A DNA stretch of 19,510 bases from NCBI GenBank assembly GCA_003550445.1, contig PUKG01000093.1:1-19510 (forward strand), in the 5' to 3' direction. A program made the translations under genes and the position numbers. The DNA comes from Halobacteroidaceae bacterium. GTDB taxonomy: Bacteria; Bacillota; Halanaerobiia; B1SED10-174. This document shows, piece by piece, positions 5,309 to 14,212 of this stretch. A model generated the notes under the pieces. That model did no database searches, was not told the DNA's origin, and worked only from the letters and a program-made list of their open reading frames with translations. Positions within the stretch are counted from its first letter, which is position 1. Each line of letters begins with the position of its first letter.

Positions 5309-8300
5309 TTGCCAGTAGAAATACCAAAAATTGGCCTGGATATGGGAATTTTTGCTGTTAAGGGAGTTCTCGAGGATAACGGGGAAATTAAAACGGTTTC
5401 TATCCCCAATTCGGGAAGTCCCCTGGAAGCTGCGCGGAAATGCCTAAAACACCTGTTAAAAGATAATAATAATGAAAAAATCAAGCTGGGAGTAACGGGA
5501 AGTAACTCGAGACTCCTTGCCCGGGAAGCAGGTCTGGATCCTGTCCTGGAAGTTGAAGCTCTCCAAATGGGGCTTGGACATATAAACTCAAAGGTTGATT
5601 CTGTCCTTTCTCTGGGACATGAAAACATGTATTACCTGGAGTTAGGAAATAATGGAACTGTTGAGTTTTTTAATAGGAACGGCCAATGTGCTGCCGGAAG
5701 CGGGTCTTTTTGGTATCAACAGGCCACCCGAATGGGCTTTGATGATAAAGAACTTGCTGAAGTGGCCCTGGAAGCGGAAGACCCGGTAAAAATTTCCGGG
5801 CGTTGTGCTGTTTTTGCCAAATCGGATATGACCCATGCAATAAATGAAGGGGCTTCTCAGGCTGCAGTTTCTGCCGGCATGGCCAAAGCCCTTGTTGACC
5901 TGGTTGTAACAAACGTTGCCCAGAACCGAATTAAAGGTCCGGGAAAACTTGCTGTAATTGGAGGGGTTGCCAATAACCGGGCTGTCATGAAATATTTGAA
6001 AAAACACTGCCGGGAAAATGGAATTGAAGTTGTAATCCCTTCTCAACACGAATTTATTAATGCCATGGGGGCTGCCTTCAGGGCAAATTCCGTTACCCTT
6101 TCTTCATTAAGTATTTCTGATATTCTAAATCGTCCCTATAAACCTAACCGTCCCCTACCTCCCCTCGATCCAGATCGGGTTCATTACATGGAACCCCCGA
6201 AAAATTCCCCGGAAAATTTTAACCTGGATTTTGTTTATCTTGGAGTTGATTGCGGATCTGTTTCAACAAAGTGTTCCCTACTGGATGCTGATGGGAAAAT
6301 CATTGGCGGAGTTTATCTACCAACTGCTGGGCGCCCTGCCCTTCAGGTTCTTGAATTAATGAAAAAGGTTCGAGAGAATTACGGAGATATAATTGGTGGT
6401 GCTCCAATAAAAGCCTGTACTACTGGTTCAGGAAGGTTTCTCTCCCAAAAAATCTTAAATGCCGAATATGCAGTTGACGAAATTACCTGCCAGGCTGAAG
6501 GAGTTAAGTACCTTTACGGTAATGATGAAGACCTGGCAATAATTGAAATTGGGGGAGAAGATTCCAAGTTTTTGCAGTTGAATAAAGGTATTCTTTTTGA
6601 TTACAACATGAACCCGGTTTGTGCTGCGGGAACAGGTACTTTCCTGGAAAACCTTGCAGAATTATTAGGAGTAAAAATTAAAGGAGAATTCTCACAGAAA
6701 GCTTTTACCGCTGATTTCGGAATTGATCTGGGAGATACCTGCACCCTTCTCTCCCAATCAGCCCTGGTTTCAGCGGCTTCCAGGGGTCTTCCCCTATCTT
6801 CACAGCTGGCAAGCCTGGCCTATTCTTCTGCCAGAAATTACTTAAATAAAACTGCTGAAAACAGGGCCCTTGAAGGTCGGCTTGTTTTTACTGGAGCCAC
6901 AGCCAAAAACCATGCCCTTGCTGCAGCCTTTGCCGGAGAAACAGGAAGAGAAATCCATGTTCCTGCCAACCCAGAACTTACGGGTGCCCTCGGCAGCGCC
7001 CTGATGGCAAAGTTTTTCAGTGAAAAAGGAGACCCTGCCCGCTTCGCTTTCCGCAGCCTGGATCGTTTAAATTCTTTCCAGGTAGATAAAAAGAAGTGTA
7101 CCGCCCAATGCGAGCATGAACATAACTGTACCCTTGACATTATTACCTTTGATGATAAATCAAGTTTCATTTACGGAGATCGATGTGGCCGTTTTTCTGA
7201 CCTGGAAAAATCCCTGGAAGGAGTTAACCTTCCAGATTTTATCAGCTCTAGAAATGAAATTTTTGCAAAGGCCGCGGGAGAACCCCGATCAGATGGCCCT
7301 TCAGTCGGCCTTGCCCGGGCTGGACTCAATTACGATCTCTACCCCTTCTTTGCAGCCTTTTTCCGGGAACTCGGTGCCAGGGTTGTCCAGTCAAAGGAAA
7401 GCGACCAAAAAACCCTGGAATGGGGCAAGCAAATGCTTAATTCCGACATGTGCTACCCCATGGAAATAATTGTTGGACATTATAAAGAACTGAAAGATAA
7501 GGATTTGGATTTTATTTTTATCCCCGAGCCCGTAGACATGGAAGCCATTCCCTGGTTTCCAAACTGGCCCCGAGGATTTACCTGTTCTCTCCTTCAAACA
7601 TTGGATCAGGTAGTTGCCAAATCAGTTGACATTGAACCAGAAAAACACCTCTATGCCCAGCTTAATTTCCGCAAAGGAAAAATTCGCATAGAAAAACAAC
7701 TTGAACCTGTGGCCAGGAAGCTTTTGGGCAATAAGTTTTCTCGGGAGAATTTTAAAAAGGCCGTTAACAGCGCTTTTTCTGCCCGGGAGCAGTTTTCCCG
7801 GGACATGGAAAATGAAGCAGCAAGGATTTTTGAAGAGTTGAAAAACTATCCCGATGAAATCACGGCAGTTTTTCTTGGCCGCTCTTACACCCTTTACGAT
7901 GATTTTGTTGCCAAAGGATCCCTTGAATATGCCAGGAAAAGGGGCCTTTTGCCTTTAAACCAGGACCATTTCTTCGAACTATTTCGGGGGTTTTATGAAG
8001 GCAGGATCAAATCCGCCATTCTCGAACCTTACCGGGAAGAACTTATTGAATATATGAAAGATGTTGCAGAAAAGACAGAAAACATTTACCCCTTCCAGGT
8101 CCAGAAAATGCTTACCGCCGCAATCATGGCTCGCTTTTTAAACACCAAAGTCAAGGAAACAGGACTTCCCATTTTTAATATTGTTTTCCAGGATCCTTTT
8201 AAATGTGGCCCCAATGCCATGCTCCGACATTTCCTTGGAAACATTACCGGTTTCCTGCGCCTGACCCTTGATGAACACACTGCCCCAGCAGGCTTAATCA

Positions 8301-9649
8301 CGCGGCTGGAAGCTTTTAAAAACACCTGCCGGGCCCGCCGGGATTCTGTCGTTCCTTCTTTATTAGAGGCAACAACCCACCCCATTAGCAGTAAAAGCTG
8401 GGAAAGAATTTATATTCCCGAACCTACAAGGCATGCCAGTGTGTTCAAGGCCCTTTTCCGTAACAAAGGCATTGACGCTAGAATCTTACCCAGAAGCAGC
8501 GACAGCGATATGACAAAGGCCAGGAAATTTGTTAATGGAGAGGAATGCCTGCCCTTTATTCAAAATGTCCAGGATTTTCTGGAGTTTATTGATGATAATC
8601 CTGAGGTCAGCAAAGAAAAAGAAAGCGTTTTCTTCCAGGGATGGGCCTGCGGCCCCTGTCGATACGGGATGTATGCCCCTGCCCAATCCTTGATTTTAAA
8701 CAAGGCAGGTCACGGAGGACGCCGAATTTGTTCAATAAAAATTGACGATGTCTTTAAGCGCTTCGGACTCGGTTTTGTTATTGCGTCCTTTGATGGAATG
8801 CTGGCCATGGACATTCTTTACAAAATGCTTTTTGCTACAAGGCCCTATGAAGATAAGGAGGGTGTTAGCGACCATCTTTTCCTAAAATATTCTAATAAGC
8901 TTTTAAGCTTGCTTGAACACCACGGTTTCAGCACGGCAAAAATAATCCGGGGAGCTCTTCTGGGAGGAATTGAAAAACTTCTTGCAGAAGCCTCGGAAAA
9001 ATTCCAGGAAGTGCGGGGACAAAAACCCGGTCGACCTCAAATTGTTCTTGCCGGAGAATTTTATGTCCGGATTGATGACCGCTGCAATCAGGAGATAGCT
9101 CGAAGAATTGAAGCTGCTGGAGGAGAAGTTTTAATGTCCCCAGCTACGGAAATCTTTACCTACACGGCTCACATAACCAGGCAAGAAGCCAGAGAAGCCT
9201 TATATAATGACCGGAACCTGGGAGCCTTTTTAACCAGTCAGGGTTATGGTTGGATGTTAAAACTTGCCCATGGTCATGAAATGAGGATGGAAAAGGCCGC
9301 TGGTGAATTACTAGCAGATCAACATGAGCCAACCCCTGCAGAAATCCAGGAAAGGGCCCTTCCCTATGTTTCCAAGCATTACGGCGGAGAACCTCCCATG
9401 ACCATCGGAAGAACAGCCTGTTTTTCTGATCGCCCCCGGGTTGGAGGAGCCATTTTTGTTGCTCCCTTCACCTGTATGCCTGGTTCTATAGTTGAAGCCC
9501 AGCAAAACGCTCTCCAGGCAGAAATTGATATCCCAGTAATTTCAATTTATTACGATGGAAGGGAAGATTCCAACAGGGAAGAATTTATTGAAAGTCTGGT
9601 CTATCAGGCCGGGCAAAAAATTAAAAATAAAAACAAATCCTCAGTTTAA
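5309..9649 (+). CDS. Giant acyl-CoA dehydratase activase-related protein: tandem BadF/BcrA/HgdC ATPase domains, DUF2229-like region and HgdB-like C-terminus
   Basis: Proteins of this build are widespread in strict anaerobes; the activase part uses ATP to push an electron at very low potential onto an iron-sulfur acceptor. Domain 1 (about 5-262) begins GLDMGIFAVK and holds C127 (CAAGSGSF) and C166 (SGRCAVFAKS), spaced 39 like the cluster pair of HgdC. Domain 2 (about 310-590) has GVDCGSVSTK, TTGSGRF, GGEDSK, C438 (CAAGTGTF) and C478 (DTCTLL). A Cys motif follows (C597, C601, C607, C626), then a DUF2229-like region (about 645-860; C715 in SDMCYP) and an HgdB-like rear half (about 1030-1435) with C966, C1080, WACGPC (C1114, C1117), C1141 and C1389. 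Domain 1 lacks the GGxD motif. TTG at 5309 has GGGGGGTG six bases upstream; GTG at 5300 lies inside that site. It stands alone, without dehydratase subunits, and ends in a terminator. The substrate is unknown. Confidence 0.88.
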   Translation: MPVEIPKIGLDMGIFAVKGVLEDNGEIKTVSIPNSGSPLEAARKCLKHLLKDNNNEKIKLGVTGSNSRLLAREAGLDPVLEVEALQMGLGHINSKVDSVLSLGHENMYYLELGNNGTVEFFNRNGQCAAGSGSFWYQQATRMGFDDKELAEVALEAEDPVKISGRCAVFAKSDMTHAINEGASQAAVSAGMAKALVDLVVTNVAQNRIKGPGKLAVIGGVANNRAVMKYLKKHCRENGIEVVIPSQHEFINAMGAAFRANSVTLSSLSISDILNRPYKPNRPLPPLDPDRVHYMEPPKNSPENFNLDFVYLGVDCGSVSTKCSLLDADGKIIGGVYLPTAGRPALQVLELMKKVRENYGDIIGGAPIKACTTGSGRFLSQKILNAEYAVDEITCQAEGVKYLYGNDEDLAIIEIGGEDSKFLQLNKGILFDYNMNPVCAAGTGTFLENLAELLGVKIKGEFSQKAFTADFGIDLGDTCTLLSQSALVSAASRGLPLSSQLASLAYSSARNYLNKTAENRALEGRLVFTGATAKNHALAAAFAGETGREIHVPANPELTGALGSALMAKFFSEKGDPARFAFRSLDRLNSFQVDKKKCTAQCEHEHNCTLDIITFDDKSSFIYGDRCGRFSDLEKSLEGVNLPDFISSRNEIFAKAAGEPRSDGPSVGLARAGLNYDLYPFFAAFFRELGARVVQSKESDQKTLEWGKQMLNSDMCYPMEIIVGHYKELKDKDLDFIFIPEPVDMEAIPWFPNWPRGFTCSLLQTLDQVVAKSVDIEPEKHLYAQLNFRKGKIRIEKQLEPVARKLLGNKFSRENFKKAVNSAFSAREQFSRDMENEAARIFEELKNYPDEITAVFLGRSYTLYDDFVAKGSLEYARKRGLLPLNQDHFFELFRGFYEGRIKSAILEPYREELIEYMKDVAEKTENIYPFQVQKMLTAAIMARFLNTKVKETGLPIFNIVFQDPFKCGPNAMLRHFLGNITGFLRLTLDEHTAPAGLITRLEAFKNTCRARRDSVVPSLLEATTHPISSKSWERIYIPEPTRHASVFKALFRNKGIDARILPRSSDSDMTKARKFVNGEECLPFIQNVQDFLEFIDDNPEVSKEKESVFFQGWACGPCRYGMYAPAQSLILNKAGHGGRRICSIKIDDVFKRFGLGFVIASFDGMLAMDILYKMLFATRPYEDKEGVSDHLFLKYSNKLLSLLEHHGFSTAKIIRGALLGGIEKLLAEASEKFQEVRGQKPGRPQIVLAGEFYVRIDDRCNQEIARRIEAAGGEVLMSPATEIFTYTAHITRQEAREALYNDRNLGAFLTSQGYGWMLKLAHGHEMRMEKAAGELLADQHEPTPAEIQERALPYVSKHYGGEPPMTIGRTACFSDRPRVGGAIFVAPFTCMPGSIVEAQQNALQAEIDIPVISIYYDGREDSNREEFIESLVYQAGQKIKNKNKSSV

Positions 9650-9654
9650 GTTCC

Positions 9655-9684
9655 CCAGGGGGTAATTTCCCCCTGGCTTTTTTC
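9655..9684 (+). terminator. Rho-independent terminator of the giant activase gene
   Basis: CCAGGGGG (9655-9662), six-base loop TAATTT, CCCCCTGG (9669-9676), then C and a run of six T. It lies five bases after the stop codon, so the next gene (9741) needs its own promoter. Confidence 0.92.
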
Positions 9685-9740
9685 TGATTATGTGCTGTTG
9701 GAAATTAATAAGGTAAAAAGAAAATGGGAGGTAATTAATA

Positions 9741-10610
9741 ATGAAAAAGCCTTTAAAAACATCCACTTTTTCAATTGCGGGTTTTGATCCAGAAACCGGG
9801 GACCTGGGAATTGCAGTCCAGTCAAAATTCCTTGCTGCAGGAGCAATTGTTCCTCATATTCTTTCCGGGGTGGGTGCGGTAGCAACCCAGGCCCTGGCCA
9901 ATCCTTCGTACGGTCCTAATGGTTTGAAACTTTTAGCAGAGGGTCTTTCTCCTGAAGAAGTTATTGAAAAACTAACCAAAGAAGACAGCGATTTTAACCA
10001 TCGACAGGTAGGGGTTATTGATGCCAGGGGTCGATCTGCTTCTTTTACCGGAAAGGAATGCCTGGATTTTGCCGGAGGAATTTCCGGGAATAATTTTGCT
10101 GCCCAGGGAAACATCCTTGTAGGTAAAGAAACAGTTGAAGCCATGGCTGAAACTTTTATTAATACTAAAGGTCCCCTTGCAGACAGACTCCTTGAATCTC
10201 TAAAAGCAGGCCAAAAAGCCGGCGGAGACAAAAGAGGACAGCAGGCTGCAGCCCTTGTTGTTTATCGAGAAAAAGGTGGTTACGCCGGCCTTACCGATAA
10301 GTACATTGACCTCAGGGTTGACGATGATCCCGAGCCTATTGAAAAACTTTCGGAAATGCTTGAGCTTTTCTACCTCTATTTTTCTGACCGGAAAGTAAAA
10401 AAAATACCCCTGGAAGGAAAAATTCTCCTTGAGGTTAAAAATTCACTGAAAAAATCAGGTCTTTTTTCTGGCCCCATAAACGATGAACTCTCTCCTGAAT
10501 TCAAGGATGCTCTCTTGACCTTTTATTACCAGGAAAACTTTGAAGAAAGAATTCCCAGGGAAAATGAAATTCCCGAGGATATTCTGGATTACATGAGGAA
10601 AAGAACATAA
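9741..10610 (+). CDS. DUF1028 family protein (Ntn-hydrolase fold) with C-terminal peptidoglycan-binding-like domain
   Basis: The 289-residue product shows the DUF1028 pattern: an N-terminal TFSIAGFDPETGDLGIAV, then QSKFLAAGAIVPH, GVGAVATQALANPSYGP, HRQVGVIDARG, SFTGKEC and GNILVGKETVEAM, closing the core with DRLLESLKAGQKAGGDKRG and SAALVV-like QQAAALVVY. DUF1028 is placed among Ntn-hydrolase-like proteins; the reaction is not established to my knowledge. Residues about 225-275 resemble the PG_binding_2-type domain often attached to this family (LEVKNSLKKSGLFSGPIND). No signal peptide is seen. The ATG has GGGAGGT eight bases upstream. The gene is single, between two terminators. DUF1028 genes often sit near peptide transporters and amidohydrolases, which fits this neighbourhood, but a role in peptide or amide breakdown is inference. 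Confidence 0.88.
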   Translation: MKKPLKTSTFSIAGFDPETGDLGIAVQSKFLAAGAIVPHILSGVGAVATQALANPSYGPNGLKLLAEGLSPEEVIEKLTKEDSDFNHRQVGVIDARGRSASFTGKECLDFAGGISGNNFAAQGNILVGKETVEAMAETFINTKGPLADRLLESLKAGQKAGGDKRGQQAAALVVYREKGGYAGLTDKYIDLRVDDDPEPIEKLSEMLELFYLYFSDRKVKKIPLEGKILLEVKNSLKKSGLFSGPINDELSPEFKDALLTFYYQENFEERIPRENEIPEDILDYMRKRT

Positions 10611-10615
10611 AAATT

Positions 10616-10642
10616 AGGCTCGCCTAAGGGCGAGCCTTTTTT
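10616..10642. terminator. Bidirectional terminator between the DUF1028 gene and the moxR operon
   Basis: AGGCTCGCC (10616-10624), loop TAAG, GGCGAGCCT (10629-10637), followed by TTTTTT on the plus strand and AATTTTTAT on the minus strand. It overlaps the last codon of the convergent DUF4129 gene and ends both transcripts with little spare DNA. Confidence 0.9.
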
Positions 10643-12041
10643 AATCTTTTTTCTTTTCCAGGGAGCCAATGAATTTTAAAACTTCTTTCAAATCCTCTCT
10701 TAAAATCTGAATTTTTTCCGGTGAGATTGTTTGCCCTGCGTAGTATTCTCGGGAAAAGGATCTTAAAATATTATCTGTTTTCTCTTCTGCCCCGGGGATT
10801 ATTTTTGTTATCCTGTTTTGAAAATTATTAGGTGTAATTCCCCCGGGTTTGGGATAACCCTTTTTTGACATGGCCATTAATTGGGCGTTGTAAATCTCCG
10901 TTGCAGTTTTATAATCCCGGGACTTTTTTATTTTCCCAATCCGATCAGACCAGGCCTTTTTTACTCCCTGCAGGGTTTCTGCGGCCCACCTGCTGAAAGC
11001 ATCGGCAGAAGCAAGGGATTCTCTTGTTTCTGTAAAATCTTCCTCCTTTTTTCCCTTATTTCGAACCAAAGCAAGGATAATATAAGCAATAATTGCAAAA
11101 ACAACAATGGATACAATTACTGTAATATATTCAACCGTTGCCTGGGAAATGGGATCACCGGGTTGAGCCAACTCAGCCAATTCCTCCTGGAAACCCATTT
11201 CTGGTTCCCCTTCCATCTCTATTTCCCACTCCACAGGCCTTAAAAAAAGGTTTAAAAGATAAATAACCCCTGAAGCAATGTAAGCAAAAACCCAGAGAAC
11301 CCCATTTAAAGCCCACTGGATCCCCATTAAAACGGCTCTAAAAAGGGGTCGGAAAAAATTTACCAGGCCGGGAATGGCCAGGCTGCTTATTACAGCAAGC
11401 ATAACGCAGATAATTGCAAGGGTTCCAATAAAGGGAGACCAGAGCCGGGTTTCCTTTTCTTTAGGCTCCGAGCTTGATCGGGAGTAATCCAGAATTCGAT
11501 AAAGACCAAGGGCCAAAATAACAAGCAAAAACCACCCAAGGGTATAGGGTACTGACTGCATTTCAAAAAATTGCCAGAGATCTATGCGAAAAACAATGTA
11601 AAAGAAAATTGCAAAACTAACAGAACCAGTCATTAAAACCCGGTGTAAAACGCTGGCAGTAACATCATCAGTACCGCTTTTAATTCCCCAGAGTAAAAAA
11701 ATTATCCCAATAAAAAACCAGGCAAAAACATCGTCTGGTCTATCACCAAACCCGGGGGAATAAACCAGAAAAAATAAAAAAAGGGCACTAAAAAGAATGT
11801 AGGAAATAATTGCGATGCTTTTCTTTTTATCAGTATTAAGGCGGGGGGAAAATTGAACAAATCTGGTAAGATAGCGGCCCCAGAAAACAAGAATACAAAT
11901 CCGCCAAAAAAGGGGGAAACCCAGGGTGTGGCCTGAAATATGTTCCACAATTAAAAACCAGGGCAAAAGAAAACCAAGGACACCTATAACTGCAAATAAA
12001 TCAACGGTAAAACGGATTGAGCGTAATGTTTTCCAGTTCAT
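10641..12041 (-). CDS. Multi-pass membrane protein with C-terminal DUF4129, no transglutaminase core
   Basis: The 466-residue protein has about eight hydrophobic segments in residues 11-267 and one more at about 305-326. The C-terminal region (about 379-460: ATEIYNAQLMAMSKKGYPKPGG, TPNNFQNRI) matches DUF4129, the tail of TgpA-like membrane transglutaminases. The loop between the last two segments (269-304) is only some 36 residues and acidic; the transglutaminase core usually found there is absent. The ATG overlaps the end of the DUF58 gene by 41 bases and has AAGGGGG seven bases upstream. It is the last gene of the moxR - DUF58 - DUF4129 operon. By family knowledge such operons act at the envelope, perhaps in assembly or quality control; the exact job here is unknown. 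Confidence 0.85.
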   Translation of the reverse strand: MNWKTLRSIRFTVDLFAVIGVLGFLLPWFLIVEHISGHTLGFPLFWRICILVFWGRYLTRFVQFSPRLNTDKKKSIAIISYILFSALFLFFLVYSPGFGDRPDDVFAWFFIGIIFLLWGIKSGTDDVTASVLHRVLMTGSVSFAIFFYIVFRIDLWQFFEMQSVPYTLGWFLLVILALGLYRILDYSRSSSEPKEKETRLWSPFIGTLAIICVMLAVISSLAIPGLVNFFRPLFRAVLMGIQWALNGVLWVFAYIASGVIYLLNLFLRPVEWEIEMEGEPEMGFQEELAELAQPGDPISQATVEYITVIVSIVVFAIIAYIILALVRNKGKKEEDFTETRESLASADAFSRWAAETLQGVKKAWSDRIGKIKKSRDYKTATEIYNAQLMAMSKKGYPKPGGITPNNFQNRITKIIPGAEEKTDNILRSFSREYYAGQTISPEKIQILREDLKEVLKFIGSLEKKKD

Positions 12042-13233
12042 CCCAGGGCCCCCTTTCCAAAACCTGGTATCCCTTAATCCCTCCTGGCAATTTTTCTGCG
12101 GTTTCTTCCCCGGAGTAAATAAAAGTAACCTTTCTCCCGGAGTTTTGTAATCTTTTAATTTCTTTGATTAGGTTTTCCGATAAAACACCCGAAAATACGG
12201 CAATATGGGCTTTTTCCCCAAGTCTTCGACTTGTTGTTGCCAGAACTTCAGCACAATCTGTTCTGCTACCGGGAATCAGGCGGGAAATAAATTCAAGGCA
12301 CTGCCTGTAATGGTCGGGACCGCTTCCCACATTTATGCCCGCAGTAGAATTTATTCCGGCTATCCTTCCATTGGAATAAATTCCAAAAAGATATTTTTCC
12401 TTATAAATTAAAGGCAATAATGAAGCTACTACCATAAGGTTTTTTTCCAGTAAATCCCGGTCTATCTGCCAGATATAAGGTTTTGTAGAAACATTAACCA
12501 CTAAACCAATTTCATTGGCAAAAGAAGCATCTACCAGCCTTGTCTGAAGTTGCCCCGTTCTCGCCGTTGCCTTCCACTCTATTCTTGAATAAGGGTCCCC
12601 TGCGCGATAATCTCGCGTTCCCCGGAAAAGAACCGGGTCTTCAAAAATCCAGCTTACTTCACTTCTATCGCCAAAAGGGCTCCGGGAGGTTGTTTTCAAA
12701 AGATTAACTGGAACCTGCCTGGGATAAACCATGAACCGATCGCCCTGGTTGGATTTCTTTTGGGCTTCAGAGAAACCAAAAAAATCTCCAGCCTTCATTT
12801 CCACCGGTCCCAATGAATAATCTCCCCTCATTTTACAGGAGATAAAAAACCGCCTCTTTACTTTTTCAAACCACCGTAGCCCAAAAGCCTGGGCAATTTG
12901 ATAACTTGTACTTTCAGGAGAAAGAACTATTTCTTTTCCCCTAGGGAAACCGAGATTGGGGGGCCAATCAATAAAAAGCCTTAACCGGGGAATTGGGAAG
13001 GGCTGAAAGTTAACAAGGCTAACATACCCTCCTACTTCATCACCGGGGAAGGCTCTCTTTTTATCTATAGAAAAATCCGGATAAACCCTGTGTAGAATAT
13101 TTCTTTCCCACTGCATGGAAAAAAAGCCCATTACCAAAAGTACCAGGCCAGGGATAGTTCCAAACGTACTACCAGCAGCAATTCCAATAAAAACCAAAAT
13201 TCCTCCAACCTGCATTACCGTTTTAGGTTTCAT
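12001..13233 (-). CDS. DUF58 domain protein
   Basis: DUF58 proteins are membrane-anchored, von Willebrand A-like partners of MoxR ATPases. Two closely spaced hydrophobic segments occupy about residues 6-42. The signature RGTRDYRAGDPYSRIEWKAT lies at about 204-223, followed by the vWA-like core (GLVVNVSTKPY and onwards) to the end of the 410 residues. The metal-site aspartate of classical vWA domains is Asn here, which is common in DUF58. The ATG at 13233 lies within the end of moxR (11-base overlap) with GGTGAGG just upstream; a TTG at 13260 would add nine residues but has no ribosome site. Overlap with both neighbours shows one transcript. Function in chaperoning or envelope remodelling is inferred from the family. 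Confidence 0.9.
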   Translation of the reverse strand: MKPKTVMQVGGILVFIGIAAGSTFGTIPGLVLLVMGFFSMQWERNILHRVYPDFSIDKKRAFPGDEVGGYVSLVNFQPFPIPRLRLFIDWPPNLGFPRGKEIVLSPESTSYQIAQAFGLRWFEKVKRRFFISCKMRGDYSLGPVEMKAGDFFGFSEAQKKSNQGDRFMVYPRQVPVNLLKTTSRSPFGDRSEVSWIFEDPVLFRGTRDYRAGDPYSRIEWKATARTGQLQTRLVDASFANEIGLVVNVSTKPYIWQIDRDLLEKNLMVVASLLPLIYKEKYLFGIYSNGRIAGINSTAGINVGSGPDHYRQCLEFISRLIPGSRTDCAEVLATTSRRLGEKAHIAVFSGVLSENLIKEIKRLQNSGRKVTFIYSGEETAEKLPGGIKGYQVLERGPWDELENITLNPFYR

Positions 13234-14212
13234 CAGCCTCACCCGATGAGAAGGGCCCAACCGGGACTTCAGTTTTCTCTAAAGCTTTATCCACAAGTTC
13301 ACCCCCGGTAACCTCAAAGACCGTTGAAGAAACTGAGGTTAAAATCCTGTGGGATAGTACTGGTTTTGCCACATCCTGAACATCGTCAGGCAAAACAAAA
13401 TCCCGACCCCTAATCAAAGCCATTGCCTGAGCTGCCCTGGCCAGAAATAATGTCCCCCGGGGGCTTGCTCCCAATCTTACCCCCTCCAGCTTCCGGGTTG
13501 TTTGACCCATTGCTACTATATATTCCTGAATGGGTTTGGCCATAAAAACCCTTCCTGCTTTTTCTCTAAGCCAGCGCAAATCTTCAATTCCAGCCACTGG
13601 TTTTACATCATCAAGGGGGTTGGAATTAATAAATCGGTTAACTATCTCTCTTTCTCCTTCTGGGGAAGGATAACCCATTCGAAGGCTGAAAAGAAAGCGG
13701 TCCAGTTGGGCTTCGGGTAGCGGGAAGGTTCCTTCCATTTCTACAGGATTTTGAGTTGCGATTACCAAAAAAGGGTTTTCTAGTTTATGGGTTTTTCCAT
13801 CAATAGTCACTGTTGCTTCCTGCATGGATTCCAGCAAACTTGATTGTGTTCTTGGTGTTGCCCGGTTAATTTCGTCTGCAAGAAGAATGTTTGTAAAAAC
13901 AGGGCCGGGCCTGAATTCAAATTCTCTCTCTTTCTGGTTAAAAATATTCATCCCGGTAACATCTGCAGGCAAAAGATCTGGGGTAAATTGGATCCTCTTA
14001 AAATCAAGCCCCAGGGCTCCGGAGAAAGTTCTGGCCAGCATGGTTTTCCCCACCCCAGGTATGTCGTCAAGAAGGATGTGTCCCCGGCAGATTACAGCCG
14101 CAAGCATTAATTCAAGAATTCTATCATCTGGTAAAACCATTACACTCTTTACAATATCATCAATTTTGGTCTTGATTTGTAAAGCAGTCTTCTCTTGGTC
14201 TGTCAAAATCAA
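13223..14212 (-). CDS. MoxR family AAA+ ATPase
   Basis: MoxR ATPases are thought to act as chaperones that remodel partner proteins, often with DUF58 or vWA proteins encoded next to them, as here. The 329 residues carry Walker A IPGVGKT (51-57), Walker B ILLADE (109-114), sensor 1 ATQNP (N155) with the MoxR-typical EGTFPLPEAQLDRF after it, and the sensor-2 type motif GASPRG later. The C-terminal lid reads FVLPDDVQDVAKPVLSHRI. It heads the operon. The start is TTG at 14212 after GGAAAGGATG; another in-frame TTG two codons later is possible. No convincing promoter was found in the 280 bases upstream. Confidence 0.95.
   Translation of the reverse strand: MILTDQEKTALQIKTKIDDIVKSVMVLPDDRILELMLAAVICRGHILLDDIPGVGKTMLARTFSGALGLDFKRIQFTPDLLPADVTGMNIFNQKEREFEFRPGPVFTNILLADEINRATPRTQSSLLESMQEATVTIDGKTHKLENPFLVIATQNPVEMEGTFPLPEAQLDRFLFSLRMGYPSPEGEREIVNRFINSNPLDDVKPVAGIEDLRWLREKAGRVFMAKPIQEYIVAMGQTTRKLEGVRLGASPRGTLFLARAAQAMALIRGRDFVLPDDVQDVAKPVLSHRILTSVSSTVFEVTGGELVDKALEKTEVPVGPFSSGEADET

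Noticed and set aside
5642..6049. Open frames on the minus strand inside the giant activase gene (also 6838-7170 and 8086-8385)
   Set aside because: They run opposite to clear conserved motifs of the activase, and none has a good start or recognisable domain.
9854..10231. 125-codon minus-strand frame inside the DUF1028 gene
   Set aside because: Antisense to conserved DUF1028 motifs, low-complexity Ser/Pro/Ala-rich translation, no ribosome site.
12480..12540. Loss of the vWA metal-site aspartate in the DUF58 protein (NVST in place of DxSxS)
   Set aside because: Many DUF58 proteins lack a full metal site, so this is ordinary for the family.
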